From an uncultured Eubacteriales bacterium (GTDB lineage: Bacteria > Bacillota > Clostridia > Christensenellales > Aristaeellaceae), in assembly GCA_902793605.1 (NCBI GenBank), contig CADBEB010000006.1:1-64000 (forward strand): a stretch of 64,000 nucleotides of DNA, read 5' to 3'. The notes beneath the pieces are model-generated. The model did no database searches. It was not told the DNA's origin and saw nothing but the letters and a program-made list of their open reading frames with translations. Shown one piece after another: positions 1 to 6,221 of this stretch. The translations under genes and the position numbers were made by a program. The stretch's first letter is position 1. Every line of letters starts with the position of its first letter.

Positions 1-418
1 GGCGAAGGATGAAACAGTCGCCGCGAAGCTGGACCAGGCGGCGGAAGCCCGGGAACAGCTGACAGCCGTCAAGGAGCAGCTGGACCAGGTGAACACGTTC
101 GTCACGGGGCTGAAGGATTATACAGACGGGGTAACCCGGGCTTCTGACGGTGCGGCGAAGCTTTCGTCCGGCGCAATGCTGGTATCCGCCGGCGCGTCAA
201 CGCTGCAGGAAACCGGAACAAAAGTGTTGAAAGACAGTATCCTTACCGCTGAAAAAAGTGCGGCAGAGAAGCTGCTTCCGCTCATGGAAAAGGATCTGAC
301 CGGCGCTTTGAATGCCTGGAAGATCACAAAGGATCATCTGACTGATACCGGATATGACCTTAAACCGGAGGGTATGGATGAAGAGACGGTATATATTATT
401 CGGACAGATTTGAAATAA
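1..418 (+). CDS. C-terminal part of a coiled-coil (YhgE/Pip-like) protein, 5' end outside window
   Basis: The reading frame is open from the first bases (frame 2), so the true start lies upstream; a GTG at 89 is only an internal codon. The visible 138 residues begin with a charged, heptad-like helix (KLDQAAEAREQL), then Ala/Gly/Ser-rich repeats (ASDGAAKLSSGA) typical of the long coiled-coil part of YhgE/Pip-type membrane proteins. The tail ends with GMDEETVYIIRTDLK, resembling the extracellular C-terminal segment of such proteins in Clostridia. No membrane segment is visible in this fragment. A strong hairpin at 491-533 follows. The family call is by resemblance only. Confidence 0.55.
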   Translation, partial: AKDETVAAKLDQAAEAREQLTAVKEQLDQVNTFVTGLKDYTDGVTRASDGAAKLSSGAMLVSAGASTLQETGTKVLKDSILTAEKSAAEKLLPLMEKDLTGALNAWKITKDHLTDTGYDLKPEGMDEETVYIIRTDLK

Positions 419-490
419 TAGATTGAAATTGGATCTGCGAGTCAACAAATCTATTCCCGGTTAAAATTTCGCTTGGAACAATAGGATGAT

Positions 491-536
491 ATCGCGCGGT
501 GCGAGCGGTTTGACAACGCTAACGCCGCGCGATTTT
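491..536 (+). terminator. Rho-independent terminator after the YhgE-like gene
   Basis: A perfect 9-bp stem ATCGCGCGG (491-499) / CCGCGCGAT (525-533) is followed by TTTT. The loop contains further self-complementary GTT/AAC bases. It lies 73 bases after the stop at 418. Confidence 0.6.
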
Positions 537-579
537 GTTATTCAAGCGTAATAATTTGTACAATTTGGTCATTTTCTCT

Positions 580-600
580 AAAGGGTACAGTAAAGGGTAC
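580..600 (+). repeat. Two AAAGGGTAC direct repeats 12 bp apart, arm-site-like
   Basis: AAAGGGTAC occurs at 580-588 and again at 592-600, exactly 12 bp apart. Short direct repeats with about one-turn spacing are typical arm-type binding sites of tyrosine integrases. These differ in sequence from the TTAATGCAG repeats beside the intact integrase at 2076, so they may mark a second, lost element. The stretch 419-657 otherwise holds only the terminator and AT-rich sequence. Confidence 0.35.
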
Positions 601-657
601 ATTGCTATTTTTTGGCAGAAAAAGCCCTAGGAACGTTATACATCAGGTGGTTTAACA

Positions 658-789
658 TTGGAGAATCATGATCTTGTCTATATCTGTATGCGTGATGCGT
701 ATCTTTACTGGTTCCAGCTCAGCGGAACAGATATCTCCAGATTTGAAGATCAGTTTAATCGTTTCATGCGGGCTGTGGAATATCCGTGA
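658..789 (+). CDS. Possible 43-residue protein or gene fragment, TTG start
   Basis: A short frame begins with TTG at 658, seven bases after an AGGTGG sequence, and reads MENHDLVYICMRDAYLYW... to a TGA at 787-789. The aromatic-rich composition looks protein-like rather than random, but I recognise no family. It sits between integrase-like repeats and other gene fragments, so it may be a truncated remnant of a mobile-element gene rather than a functional small protein. Confidence 0.25.
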   Translation: MENHDLVYICMRDAYLYWFQLSGTDISRFEDQFNRFMRAVEYP

Positions 790-926
790 TTCTCTGCTTT
801 CATTCGTCTTCTTTTCAAGCTTCTTTGGACCGTGGGGGACGGTTCCTTCCGGTCCTTTTCAGGCTGTGCAGCAATGTATGGTCTTTTTTGGAACGAAAAG
901 GGTCATCCCTGTCGTTCGGCAAACGG

Positions 927-1058
927 AAAAACGATTCGCTGGTGTTGATAGTCGATTATAGAATAAACGATCATATGGTTGTTGTTCCTGTAAAAATTTC
1001 CACAGAAGCAAACAGCAATCAGGTATTGATTGATGTAAACAGAATGGCAAGCGCTTAG
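927..1058 (+). pseudogene. Fragment resembling a phage/ICE MuF- or barnase-like domain
   Basis: In one plus-strand frame the sequence from about 927 reads NDSLVLIVDYRINDHMVVVPV and ends IDVNRMASA before a TAG at 1056-1058. This strand pattern (a hydrophobic strand plus DYR, a VVVP strand, then DVNR-ASA) resembles the C-terminal nuclease-like domain of MuF or large polyvalent proteins on phages and conjugative elements. The upstream half of the open frame lacks such character, and the domain stops where a following YG-type motif would be expected. I therefore read it as debris. The family assignment is tentative. Confidence 0.25.
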
Positions 1059-1105
1059 GGGAATGATAAACTGTACTACCCGCAGAGGAAGAAGAGAAGG
1101 GTTGA

Positions 1106-1147
1106 GGGAGATTTCTCCACTTCGCTGGCGCTCCGGTCGAAATGACA
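1106..1147 (+). repeat. REP-like intergenic repeat
   Basis: The sequence contains GAGATTTCTCCACTTCGCT and then CCGGTCGAAATGACA, the pattern of a widespread short palindromic intergenic repeat in Clostridia and other bacteria. A diverged relative in the opposite orientation lies at 28408-28443 between argG and argC. The remaining bases 1059-1200 show nothing else that I can support, apart from a small CTCTCATGTGAGAG palindrome near 1159. Confidence 0.45.
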
Positions 1148-1200
1148 CCTGTAAGGATCTCTCATGTGAGAGGTTCTTATGCGGGGAAGGAGATCCATTG

Positions 1201-1432
1201 ACTGCACTGGGGAAGACAGAAGAACCGTCCCTTTGTCTTCTACCTGGACTTGTGGGCTCTCCGGTCCCCAGACCGGGAGACCCGGAAGAACGCGCTGGCC
1301 AGCCTGAAGCGCGCCAACTCATATGTGAGCACAGCGGAGGTCAGCGAGGAGGATCAGATCCTGCTGCTGATCACCTGCGTCGGGGACGATGACGAGCGGC
1401 TGGTGGTCGCGGCGGTGCGGATGAAAGATTAA
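1201..1432 (+). pseudogene. 3' fragment of a class B sortase gene
   Basis: One frame, open from after a TGA at about 1198, encodes roughly 76 residues including NRPFVFYLDLWALRSPD and ending LLLITCVGDDDERLVVAAV. The [T/I]-x-TC segment followed by D-D-E-R-L-V-V is the signature of the catalytic cysteine and following strand of class B sortases, which anchor surface proteins to peptidoglycan. The N-terminal two thirds, with the catalytic histidine, are absent. The only available start is a TTG within the fragment. It lies among mobile-element remains, so it is interpreted as a truncated, inactive copy. Confidence 0.6.
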
Positions 1433-1458
1433 GGAGTATTCCGGTCAGTATAAAGAAA

Positions 1459-1506
1459 AGGCCATGTGCTTTTTCATTGGAGTTCTCACACATGGCCTGT
1501 TTGTTT
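1459..1506 (+). terminator. Terminator after the sortase fragment
   Basis: A 10-bp stem AGGCCATGTG (1459-1468) / CACATGGCCT (1489-1498) is followed by GTTTGTTTT. The preserved terminator fits the fragment being the true 3' end of a former sortase gene. Confidence 0.55.
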
Positions 1507-1535
1507 TCAATTCTTCGATTCTGTCAGTTTTTGTT

Positions 1536-1608
1536 TATGCAGTCTTCTCTTTTGCAAGATCCTTTTCCGGCGTGAGGCCAGAGTATAGATCATAGACAAA
1601 GTGGTTTC
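1536..1608 (-). pseudogene. Possible C-terminal remnant of an unknown gene, minus strand
   Basis: On the minus strand a short frame after a TGA reads HFVYDLYSGLTPEKDLAKEKTA and ends at a TAA. The sequence looks like a natural charged C-terminus, but no start or upstream body is present. The parent gene is unknown. Together with the neighbouring hairpins at 1459-1498 and 1603-1628, this is all I can see in 1433-1818. Confidence 0.2.
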
Positions 1609-1640
1609 AGCGCACAAACGCTGAAGCCATTTTGTTTTGC
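1603..1640 (+). terminator. Hairpin with T-rich tail
   Basis: GGTTTCAGCG (1603-1612) pairs perfectly with CGCTGAAGCC (1619-1628), a 10-bp stem with a 6-base loop, followed by ATTTTGTTTTGC. It has terminator-like form but no clear intact upstream gene. Confidence 0.4.
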
Positions 1641-1818
1641 TTTTCCAGGAAATCCAACAAGAGCTGCAAAAATCGGCTAAAAGTGCCGGAAAGAGAGGGA
1701 TTCCCTCCCATTATGCGCTTTTGTGCCCGTACGGTTTATAAAGTGGCTTTTTATTCTGCTCTTACCTGGTGGAAAGAGGCGCCGCTTTCCGGATTAGGAA
1801 TAAAGGAGATCTTTCACC

Positions 1819-2046
1819 ATGGAAGAGTACAGGAAAGCCGGGTCCCGGAGGGAAGAGATTCCGGTCTGGGAAAAGTATATGCTGAGCACGGAGGAGGCCA
1901 GCGAGTATTTCCACATCGGGATCAATAAGCTGCGCCGGATCATCTCGCTGAATCCGACAGCGGAATGGATCCTCTGGAACGGGTCGCACGCCTATATCAA
2001 ACGTCGGATTTTTGAGCAGTTTATCGACCGCATAGATTCCATCTAA
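1819..2046 (+). CDS. xis: Excisionase of Tn916-like element
   Basis: This 75-residue basic protein matches the Tn916 Xis pattern: EIPVWEKYMLSTEEASEYF, then GINKLRRI and a C-terminal IKRRIFEQFIDRIDSI. Xis is a small winged-helix DNA-binding protein that directs the integrase toward excision by binding near the element ends. An AGGAG site at 1804-1808 precedes the ATG. It lies 29 bases upstream of the integrase gene on the same strand, the usual xis-int order. The length matches the family. The rest of a conjugative element (transfer genes) is not in this window. Confidence 0.85.
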   Translation: MEEYRKAGSRREEIPVWEKYMLSTEEASEYFHIGINKLRRIISLNPTAEWILWNGSHAYIKRRIFEQFIDRIDSI

Positions 2047-2075
2047 GCTTTATTTTACAAGGAGATTATGATATA

Positions 2076-3368
2076 ATGAATATGCTTCATCAGGCTGCCG
2101 TGGAGGGCAGCATGAGCAGAAAAGACAGTAAAGGAAGAATCCTGAGAAGCAACGAAGTTGTGAGACCGGACGGGAGGTATGTCTATCAGTATTATGATCT
2201 GAAAGGTAACCGCAAAAGGGTCTATTCCTGGCGTTTAGTGGAGACAGACCCTGTTCCGAAGGGGAAAGCGTGGTGCGAAAGCCTGCGGGAGATGGAGAAG
2301 GTCATCCTGAAAGATCAGATGGATGGCATTGAGACCAAGAGCAAGCTGACGCTCAATGACCGGTGGGATGCGTATATTTCGGACAAGCCAGAACTGAAGC
2401 AGTCTACCAGGACCAATTACAGGTATATGTACGATAAGTACATTCGGGACGATATCGGAAAGATGCTGATCAAGTCCATCACCTACAGTGACTGTAAGCG
2501 GTTCTTCAATAAGCTGATTCATGAGAGAGGCTTCAAGCCGAGTAGCGTGGAGATCATCAATACGCTGCTTCATCCCGTGTTCAGGATCGCGGTGAGGGAT
2601 AATGTGATCCGCACCAATCCGATTGACGGCATTATCGCTGAACTGAAAAGGAGCAATGATTGGGTCGTTGAAAAAAGGCATGCGTTGACGAAAGAACAGC
2701 AGACTGCTTTTGTGAACTACGTCAGGAATCATGAGGTCTATGGCCACTGGTATCCATTGATCATCTGTCTCCTCGGTACGGGATGCCGGGTCGGGGAGAT
2801 GCTCGGACTGCGCTGGGAGGATGTGTTTTGGAATGATGGATATATTTCCATCGACCACAGCCTGATCTACCGGCAGCAGGATGACGGTACCTGCAGGTTC
2901 AGGGTCACGACGACAAAGACCAGGAACAGTGATCGGGAGATCCCGATGTTCGGGTCGGTTCGCAAGGCACTGAAGGAAGAGTATGCGCGCCAGTGCAGGG
3001 AAGGGTTCTGTGAGGACGAGATCGAAGGCTATTCCGGGTTTATCTGGATGAACCGTCATGGACACGTCTTCAGTCCGCATAATCTGAACCGGGCGCTGGA
3101 TCGGATCACCAGGGACTATAACGCTGAGGAAAAGGTGAACGCAAAGAAGGAACACCGCAAACCGGAGCTTCTTCCTCATTTCTCGGCGCATCATCTCCGC
3201 CACACGTTCTGTACCAGGATCTGTGAGGAGGAGACGGACCTGAAGCTGATCCAGGAGATCATGGGCCATGCGGATATTACGACCACGATGGATATCTACA
3301 ATGAGTCCAACATGGATCGTAAGCGCGAACGGTTCGCGCGCCTTGAGAAGATCGCGAATGTGTTCTGA
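2076..3368 (+). CDS. int: Tyrosine recombinase (Tn916-type integrase)
   Basis: This 430-residue site-specific recombinase resembles Tn916 Int. The N-terminal arm-binding domain (RPDGRYVYQYYDLKG) is followed by a SAM-like core-binding domain around residues 90-180. The catalytic domain shows Arg in GCRVGEMLGLRW, HHLRHTFCTR (H-x-x-R), a second His in IMGHADITTT, and the nucleophile region MDIYNE. Two starts are possible: ATG 2076 behind GGAG at 2061, or ATG 2112 behind GGAGGGC, which gives the MSRKDSKGR start usual in the family. All catalytic residues are present, so the enzyme may be active. Arm-like repeats follow the stop codon directly. Confidence 0.9.
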   Translation: MNMLHQAAVEGSMSRKDSKGRILRSNEVVRPDGRYVYQYYDLKGNRKRVYSWRLVETDPVPKGKAWCESLREMEKVILKDQMDGIETKSKLTLNDRWDAYISDKPELKQSTRTNYRYMYDKYIRDDIGKMLIKSITYSDCKRFFNKLIHERGFKPSSVEIINTLLHPVFRIAVRDNVIRTNPIDGIIAELKRSNDWVVEKRHALTKEQQTAFVNYVRNHEVYGHWYPLIICLLGTGCRVGEMLGLRWEDVFWNDGYISIDHSLIYRQQDDGTCRFRVTTTKTRNSDREIPMFGSVRKALKEEYARQCREGFCEDEIEGYSGFIWMNRHGHVFSPHNLNRALDRITRDYNAEEKVNAKKEHRKPELLPHFSAHHLRHTFCTRICEEETDLKLIQEIMGHADITTTMDIYNESNMDRKRERFARLEKIANVF

Positions 3369-3372
3369 GGCC

Positions 3373-3450
3373 GTAATGCAGTGTTTAATGCAGAGATTAA
3401 TGCAGACCCCCGTGGGGTTATGTGTGCTTCTGCATTAAAATGTGCATTAA
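3373..3450 (+). repeat. Integrase arm-type site cluster (candidate att half)
   Basis: Three direct repeats, GTAATGCAG (3373), TTAATGCAG (3385) and TTAATGCAG (3397), are spaced exactly 12 bp. Two copies in inverted orientation, CTGCATTAA (3430) and GTGCATTAA (3442), are also 12 bp apart. A GACCCCCG / CGGGGGTG pair (3405-3412, 3453-3460) extends the dyad. Position directly after int and helical spacing fit arm-type binding sites at the end of an integrated element. Confidence 0.6.
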
Positions 3451-3573
3451 AACGGGGGTGCGGGAGACGAAAAAGTGAGGAAAATCAAGGGTTCCGGGGC
3501 CCTAAAAATCCCAGTCCCGACGATGAAACCCCTGACCGACAAGAACACGGAAGAATCCAAAGACGAAGAATGA
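3451..3573 (+). pseudogene. Orphan 3' tail of a gene beyond the element end
   Basis: A frame open from after a TAA at 3448-3450 encodes about 40 residues ending MKPLTDKNTEESKDEE, a typical acidic soluble C-terminus, and stops at a TGA at 3571. A good terminator follows at once (3581-3613). There is no convincing start codon with a ribosome site. The simplest reading is that the mobile element cut off the 5' part of this gene. The gene family is unknown. Confidence 0.3.
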
Positions 3574-3580
3574 CCTGACA

Positions 3581-3616
3581 AGCTCCCGGTTTCATGCGAA
3601 GCCGGGGCTTTTCTGT
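3581..3616 (+). terminator. Terminator upstream of the macro-domain gene
   Basis: AGCTCCCGGTTTC (3581-3593) pairs with GAAGCCGGGGCT (3598-3609), with one bulge and one G-T pair, and is followed by TTTTCTGTT. Confidence 0.55.
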
Positions 3617-3642
3617 TGCTGAAGCGAGGAAGGAGAAGAACG

Positions 3643-4695
3643 ATGCCCTTTGAGATCGTACGGAATGATATCACCAAAATGCGTGTGGACGCCATTGTGA
3701 ACGCAGCCAACCGCTCCCTGCTGGGCGGGGGCGGTGTGGACGGTGCGATCCACCGTGCCGCCGGTCCGGAACTGCTTGAGGAATGCAGGACCCTGAACGG
3801 CTGTGAAACCGGGCAGGCGAAGATCACCAAAGGTTACCGCCTCCCGGCCCGGTATGTGATCCATACGGTCGGCCCGGTGTGGCATGGCGGCGGATACGGG
3901 GAGCGGGAACTGCTCGCCTCCTGCTACCGCTCCTGCCTGGAGCTGGCGGCGGAATACAGCCTGGAATCCGTTGCTTTCCCGATGATCTCCGCCGGCGCCT
4001 ACGGCTACCCGAAGGACGAAGCCATGGGGGTTGCCGTGGAGGAGATCAGCCGCTTTCTGCTCCACCATGAGATGGCAGTCTTCCTGGTCGTTTTCGGCCG
4101 GCAGGAACTCTTCACCGGAAAGAAACTCTTCCGGGACGTGCAGGAATACATCGACGACCACTATGTGGATACACATATCCTGAAGCATATCGAAAACCGC
4201 CGTGAAGCGATCTGGCATCAGGACGAGTACAAAGCCATGGAGATGGACCAGAGCATCATGGCGGATGCGCTGTACGCTCCGTCCGCTCCTGCCTGCGACG
4301 CCATGCCGGAGACAAACTGGGACGAACTGGTGAAGAAGACGGATGAGGGCTTTTCGGAGACCCTGCTGCGGCTGATCGACGAAAAAGGGATGACCGACGC
4401 GCAGTGCTACAAGAAAGCAAACGTCGACCGCCGGCTCTTCAGCAAGATCCGCTCAGATCCGGATTACCGGCCGTCCAAGCCTACGGTTTTCGCCTTTGCG
4501 ATCGCGCTGGAGCTGACCCTGCCGGAAACGAAGAATCTCCTTCAGAAGGCCGGCTTTGCCCTCACACACAGCAGCAAGCTGGACGTCGTCCTGGAATACT
4601 GTATCAAGAGAAGGTTTTACGACATCCTTCAGATCAATGAGGTGCTCTTTGACCTCGATCTTCCGCTGCTGGGAAACAGCAGCAATGTCGCATAG
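3643..4695 (+). CDS. Macro-domain protein with C-terminal helical domain
   Basis: This 350-residue protein has an N-terminal macro domain (about residues 1-160). It contains [19 protein letters not shown] (residues 19-37), the ADP-ribose-binding signature of the O-acetyl-ADP-ribose deacetylase type, and a second loop [10 protein letters not shown] near residue 116. Residues 225-350 form a separate conserved helical domain ([20 protein letters not shown], then [18 protein letters not shown]) often seen behind macro domains in Clostridia; its DNKL-like pattern suggests an HTH-related or adaptor fold, function unknown. ATG 3643 is chosen because AGGAAGGAGAAG lies just upstream; the TTG at 3616 has no site. 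It probably acts on ADP-ribosylated substrates. It precedes a vWA gene, a recurrent pairing. Confidence 0.85.
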   Translation: MPFEIVRNDITKMRVDAIVNAANRSLLGGGGVDGAIHRAAGPELLEECRTLNGCETGQAKITKGYRLPARYVIHTVGPVWHGGGYGERELLASCYRSCLELAAEYSLESVAFPMISAGAYGYPKDEAMGVAVEEISRFLLHHEMAVFLVVFGRQELFTGKKLFRDVQEYIDDHYVDTHILKHIENRREAIWHQDEYKAMEMDQSIMADALYAPSAPACDAMPETNWDELVKKTDEGFSETLLRLIDEKGMTDAQCYKKANVDRRLFSKIRSDPDYRPSKPTVFAFAIALELTLPETKNLLQKAGFALTHSSKLDVVLEYCIKRRFYDILQINEVLFDLDLPLLGNSSNVA

Positions 4696-4716
4696 CAGGC
4701 GACCAAAAAAGAATCA

Positions 4717-4797
4717 GCCTCCGTTATCATCAGGATGTCAGGAGCAGGGTGCCGGTCAAAGCGCCCGGCAGCGCCTGAACAACAGATGAACGGAGGC
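4717..4797 (+). promoter_or_regulatory. Long-range hairpin covering the vWA gene's ribosome site
   Basis: GCCTCCGTT (4717-4725) pairs with AACGGAGGC (4789-4797), and CATC (4728-4731) with GATG (4785-4788). Inside, TCAGG (4739-4743) can pair with CCTGA (4774-4778). The 3' arm contains GGAGG, the ribosome site for the ATG at 4805. In RNA the structure would hide that site, suggesting translational control of the vWA gene. This is inference from pairing only. Confidence 0.4.
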
Positions 4798-4804
4798 CGA
4801 TTTT

Positions 4805-5455
4805 ATGAAGAAGAATCTGACAGAAATGGTGTTCATCCTGGACCGGAGCGGCTCCATGGCCGGGCTTGAGTCCGACACGATCGGCGGGTTCAATGCGATG
4901 ATCGAGAAGCAGAAGCAGGAGGAGGGGGAGGCCCTGGTCTCGACGGTGCTCTTTTCCGGCGAGAGCACAGTTATCCATGACCGCATAGACATCCGCAGGG
5001 TGGAGCCGCTGACGGAGAAACAATACCGCGTCTATGGCTGTACCGCCCTGATTGACGCAATCGGTCAGGCGATCCATCATATCGGGAACGTCCATAAGTA
5101 TGCCCGGGAGGAGGATAAGCCCGAACATACGATCTTCATCATCACGACTGACGGTATGGAGAATGCGAGTTGCCTCTATTCAAGCGAGGAAGTCAAGAAG
5201 ATGATTGAAAAGGAGAAAAAGGTCTACGGCTGGGAGTTTCTTTTCCTTGGCGCGAATATTGATGCTGTGGAGACGGCCGGGCGTTTTGGCATCGGTTCCG
5301 ATCGTGCCGTTCGCTTCCATAATGACCCGCGCGGTATCCGCCTGAATTACGAGACGGTCAGCCGGACGGTCGGCCGGATGCGTGCCTGCGCACCGATCGA
5401 AGAAAACTGGAAGGAGGAAATCGAGGAGGACTTCAGGAACCGCAATGCGGAGTAA
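4805..5455 (+). CDS. vWA-domain protein (TerY-like)
   Basis: This 216-residue cytoplasmic protein is a single von Willebrand factor A domain. The metal-ion-dependent adhesion site is complete: D13-R-S15-G-S17, T80 in GCTALID, and D116 in ITTDGMEN. The layout resembles TerY-type stand-alone vWA proteins, which serve as metal-dependent protein-interaction modules. It has no signal peptide and no membrane segment. It follows the macro-domain gene by 109 bases; macro plus vWA pairs suggest a joint role in an ADP-ribose-linked or stress pathway, but the substrate is unknown. The ribosome site GGAGG lies within a predicted hairpin arm. Confidence 0.85.
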   Translation: MKKNLTEMVFILDRSGSMAGLESDTIGGFNAMIEKQKQEEGEALVSTVLFSGESTVIHDRIDIRRVEPLTEKQYRVYGCTALIDAIGQAIHHIGNVHKYAREEDKPEHTIFIITTDGMENASCLYSSEEVKKMIEKEKKVYGWEFLFLGANIDAVETAGRFGIGSDRAVRFHNDPRGIRLNYETVSRTVGRMRACAPIEENWKEEIEEDFRNRNAE

Positions 5456-5472
5456 AAACCTCTGAAACATGT

Positions 5473-5571
5473 CGGCGTCATGCGCGAAAGGTTTGACTTC
5501 ACCCGCTCCGGCGGGTACAATATAGAAGCTTACGAACACGGAACCCTCCGGAACGCATGACGCCGGGTTTT
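5473..5571 (+). promoter_or_regulatory. Structured intergenic RNA candidate or long-loop terminator
   Basis: CGGCGTCATGCG (5473-5484) pairs perfectly over 12 bp with CGCATGACGCCG (5554-5565), then GGTTTTCT. The 69-base interior holds a CCCGCtccgGCGGG hairpin (around 5502-5514) and possible GACTTC/GAAGC pairing. It lies between the vWA stop and the channel gene start at 5596. It could be a terminator with a large loop or an attenuator/riboswitch-like leader. It matches no riboswitch class I know. Confidence 0.4.
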
Positions 5572-5595
5572 CTATGTAATGAAGAAGGGAAGCGC

Positions 5596-6183
5596 ATGAA
5601 GACATCGCTGACAAAAGCCGCCGCAGCCGGTATCCTGATCTGTATGGGCTGCATCGTGAATCTTAAGGTCGGAGGCGGGATTCCCGGAGCGGTGCTGTTC
5701 AGCGCCGGTCTCTGGTTCGTCGTGAACTTTGACGCGGAGCTCTTTACCGGCCGCGTGACCCGGGATCAGTACGATCCTCTGCAGAAGCTCATCATGCTCC
5801 TGATGAACGTGATCGGTGCGGCTGTCTGCGGCATTCTCGCGTCCGTCTTCCTTCCGGAGATCAGAGAGGCTGCGCAGGGCATTGCCTCTGCTTATCAGGA
5901 TCCGCTCAAGGTGATCTGGCAGAGCGTCATGTGCGGGATCTGCATGTACCTGGCGACGACTCCGCCCATGAACAGGGATGTCAGCCGACTGCCTTTCGTG
6001 ATCTATGGGGTGGCGCTCTTCATCCTGTCGAGTTACGCTCACTCCATCGCCCTGGCCGGCTATGCCGCGATCGCACAGGGTATCGCCTGGTGGGTGATCC
6101 CGCTGGCCGCCGTCGGCAATGGCGCGGGAAGCTACCTGATGAAGGGACTGCTGACGGGAAAACTGATTACCAGGAATCTGTGA
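5596..6183 (+). CDS. Small formate/nitrite transporter-family protein
   Basis: This 195-residue membrane protein has about six hydrophobic segments. The first part (GILICMGCIVNLKVGG, then GAVLFSAGLWFVVNFDAELFTG) and a later SSYAHSIALAGY (equivalent to the FEHSxANM segment with the conserved central His of the pore) place it in the formate/nitrite transporter (FNT) family, whose pentamers pass formate, nitrite or hydrosulfide. It is shorter than the usual 260-280 residues and its N-terminus is trimmed. ATG 5596 follows GAAGGGAAG; an upstream ATG at 5557 overlaps the stem-loop and is disfavoured. The substrate cannot be read from the sequence. Confidence 0.75.
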   Translation: MKTSLTKAAAAGILICMGCIVNLKVGGGIPGAVLFSAGLWFVVNFDAELFTGRVTRDQYDPLQKLIMLLMNVIGAAVCGILASVFLPEIREAAQGIASAYQDPLKVIWQSVMCGICMYLATTPPMNRDVSRLPFVIYGVALFILSSYAHSIALAGYAAIAQGIAWWVIPLAAVGNGAGSYLMKGLLTGKLITRNL

Positions 6184-6221
6184 TTCATCATTGATTATAC
6201 TGTTGCGACAGGGAGACAGTC

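Noticed and set aside
668..961. Plus-strand open frame of 97 codons near the left end
   Set aside because: No ribosome site and no family resemblance. The 658 and 927 frames look more protein-like, and the region is degenerate.
1106..1160. Possible CRISPR-like or IS-end repeat
   Set aside because: A single short palindromic element, with no spaced array and no transposase. The REP-like reading fits better.
3381..3578. Open frame of 65 codons overlapping the int-proximal repeats
   Set aside because: It runs through the arm-type repeats and a different frame from the protein-like tail at 3451-3573. It has no ribosome site.
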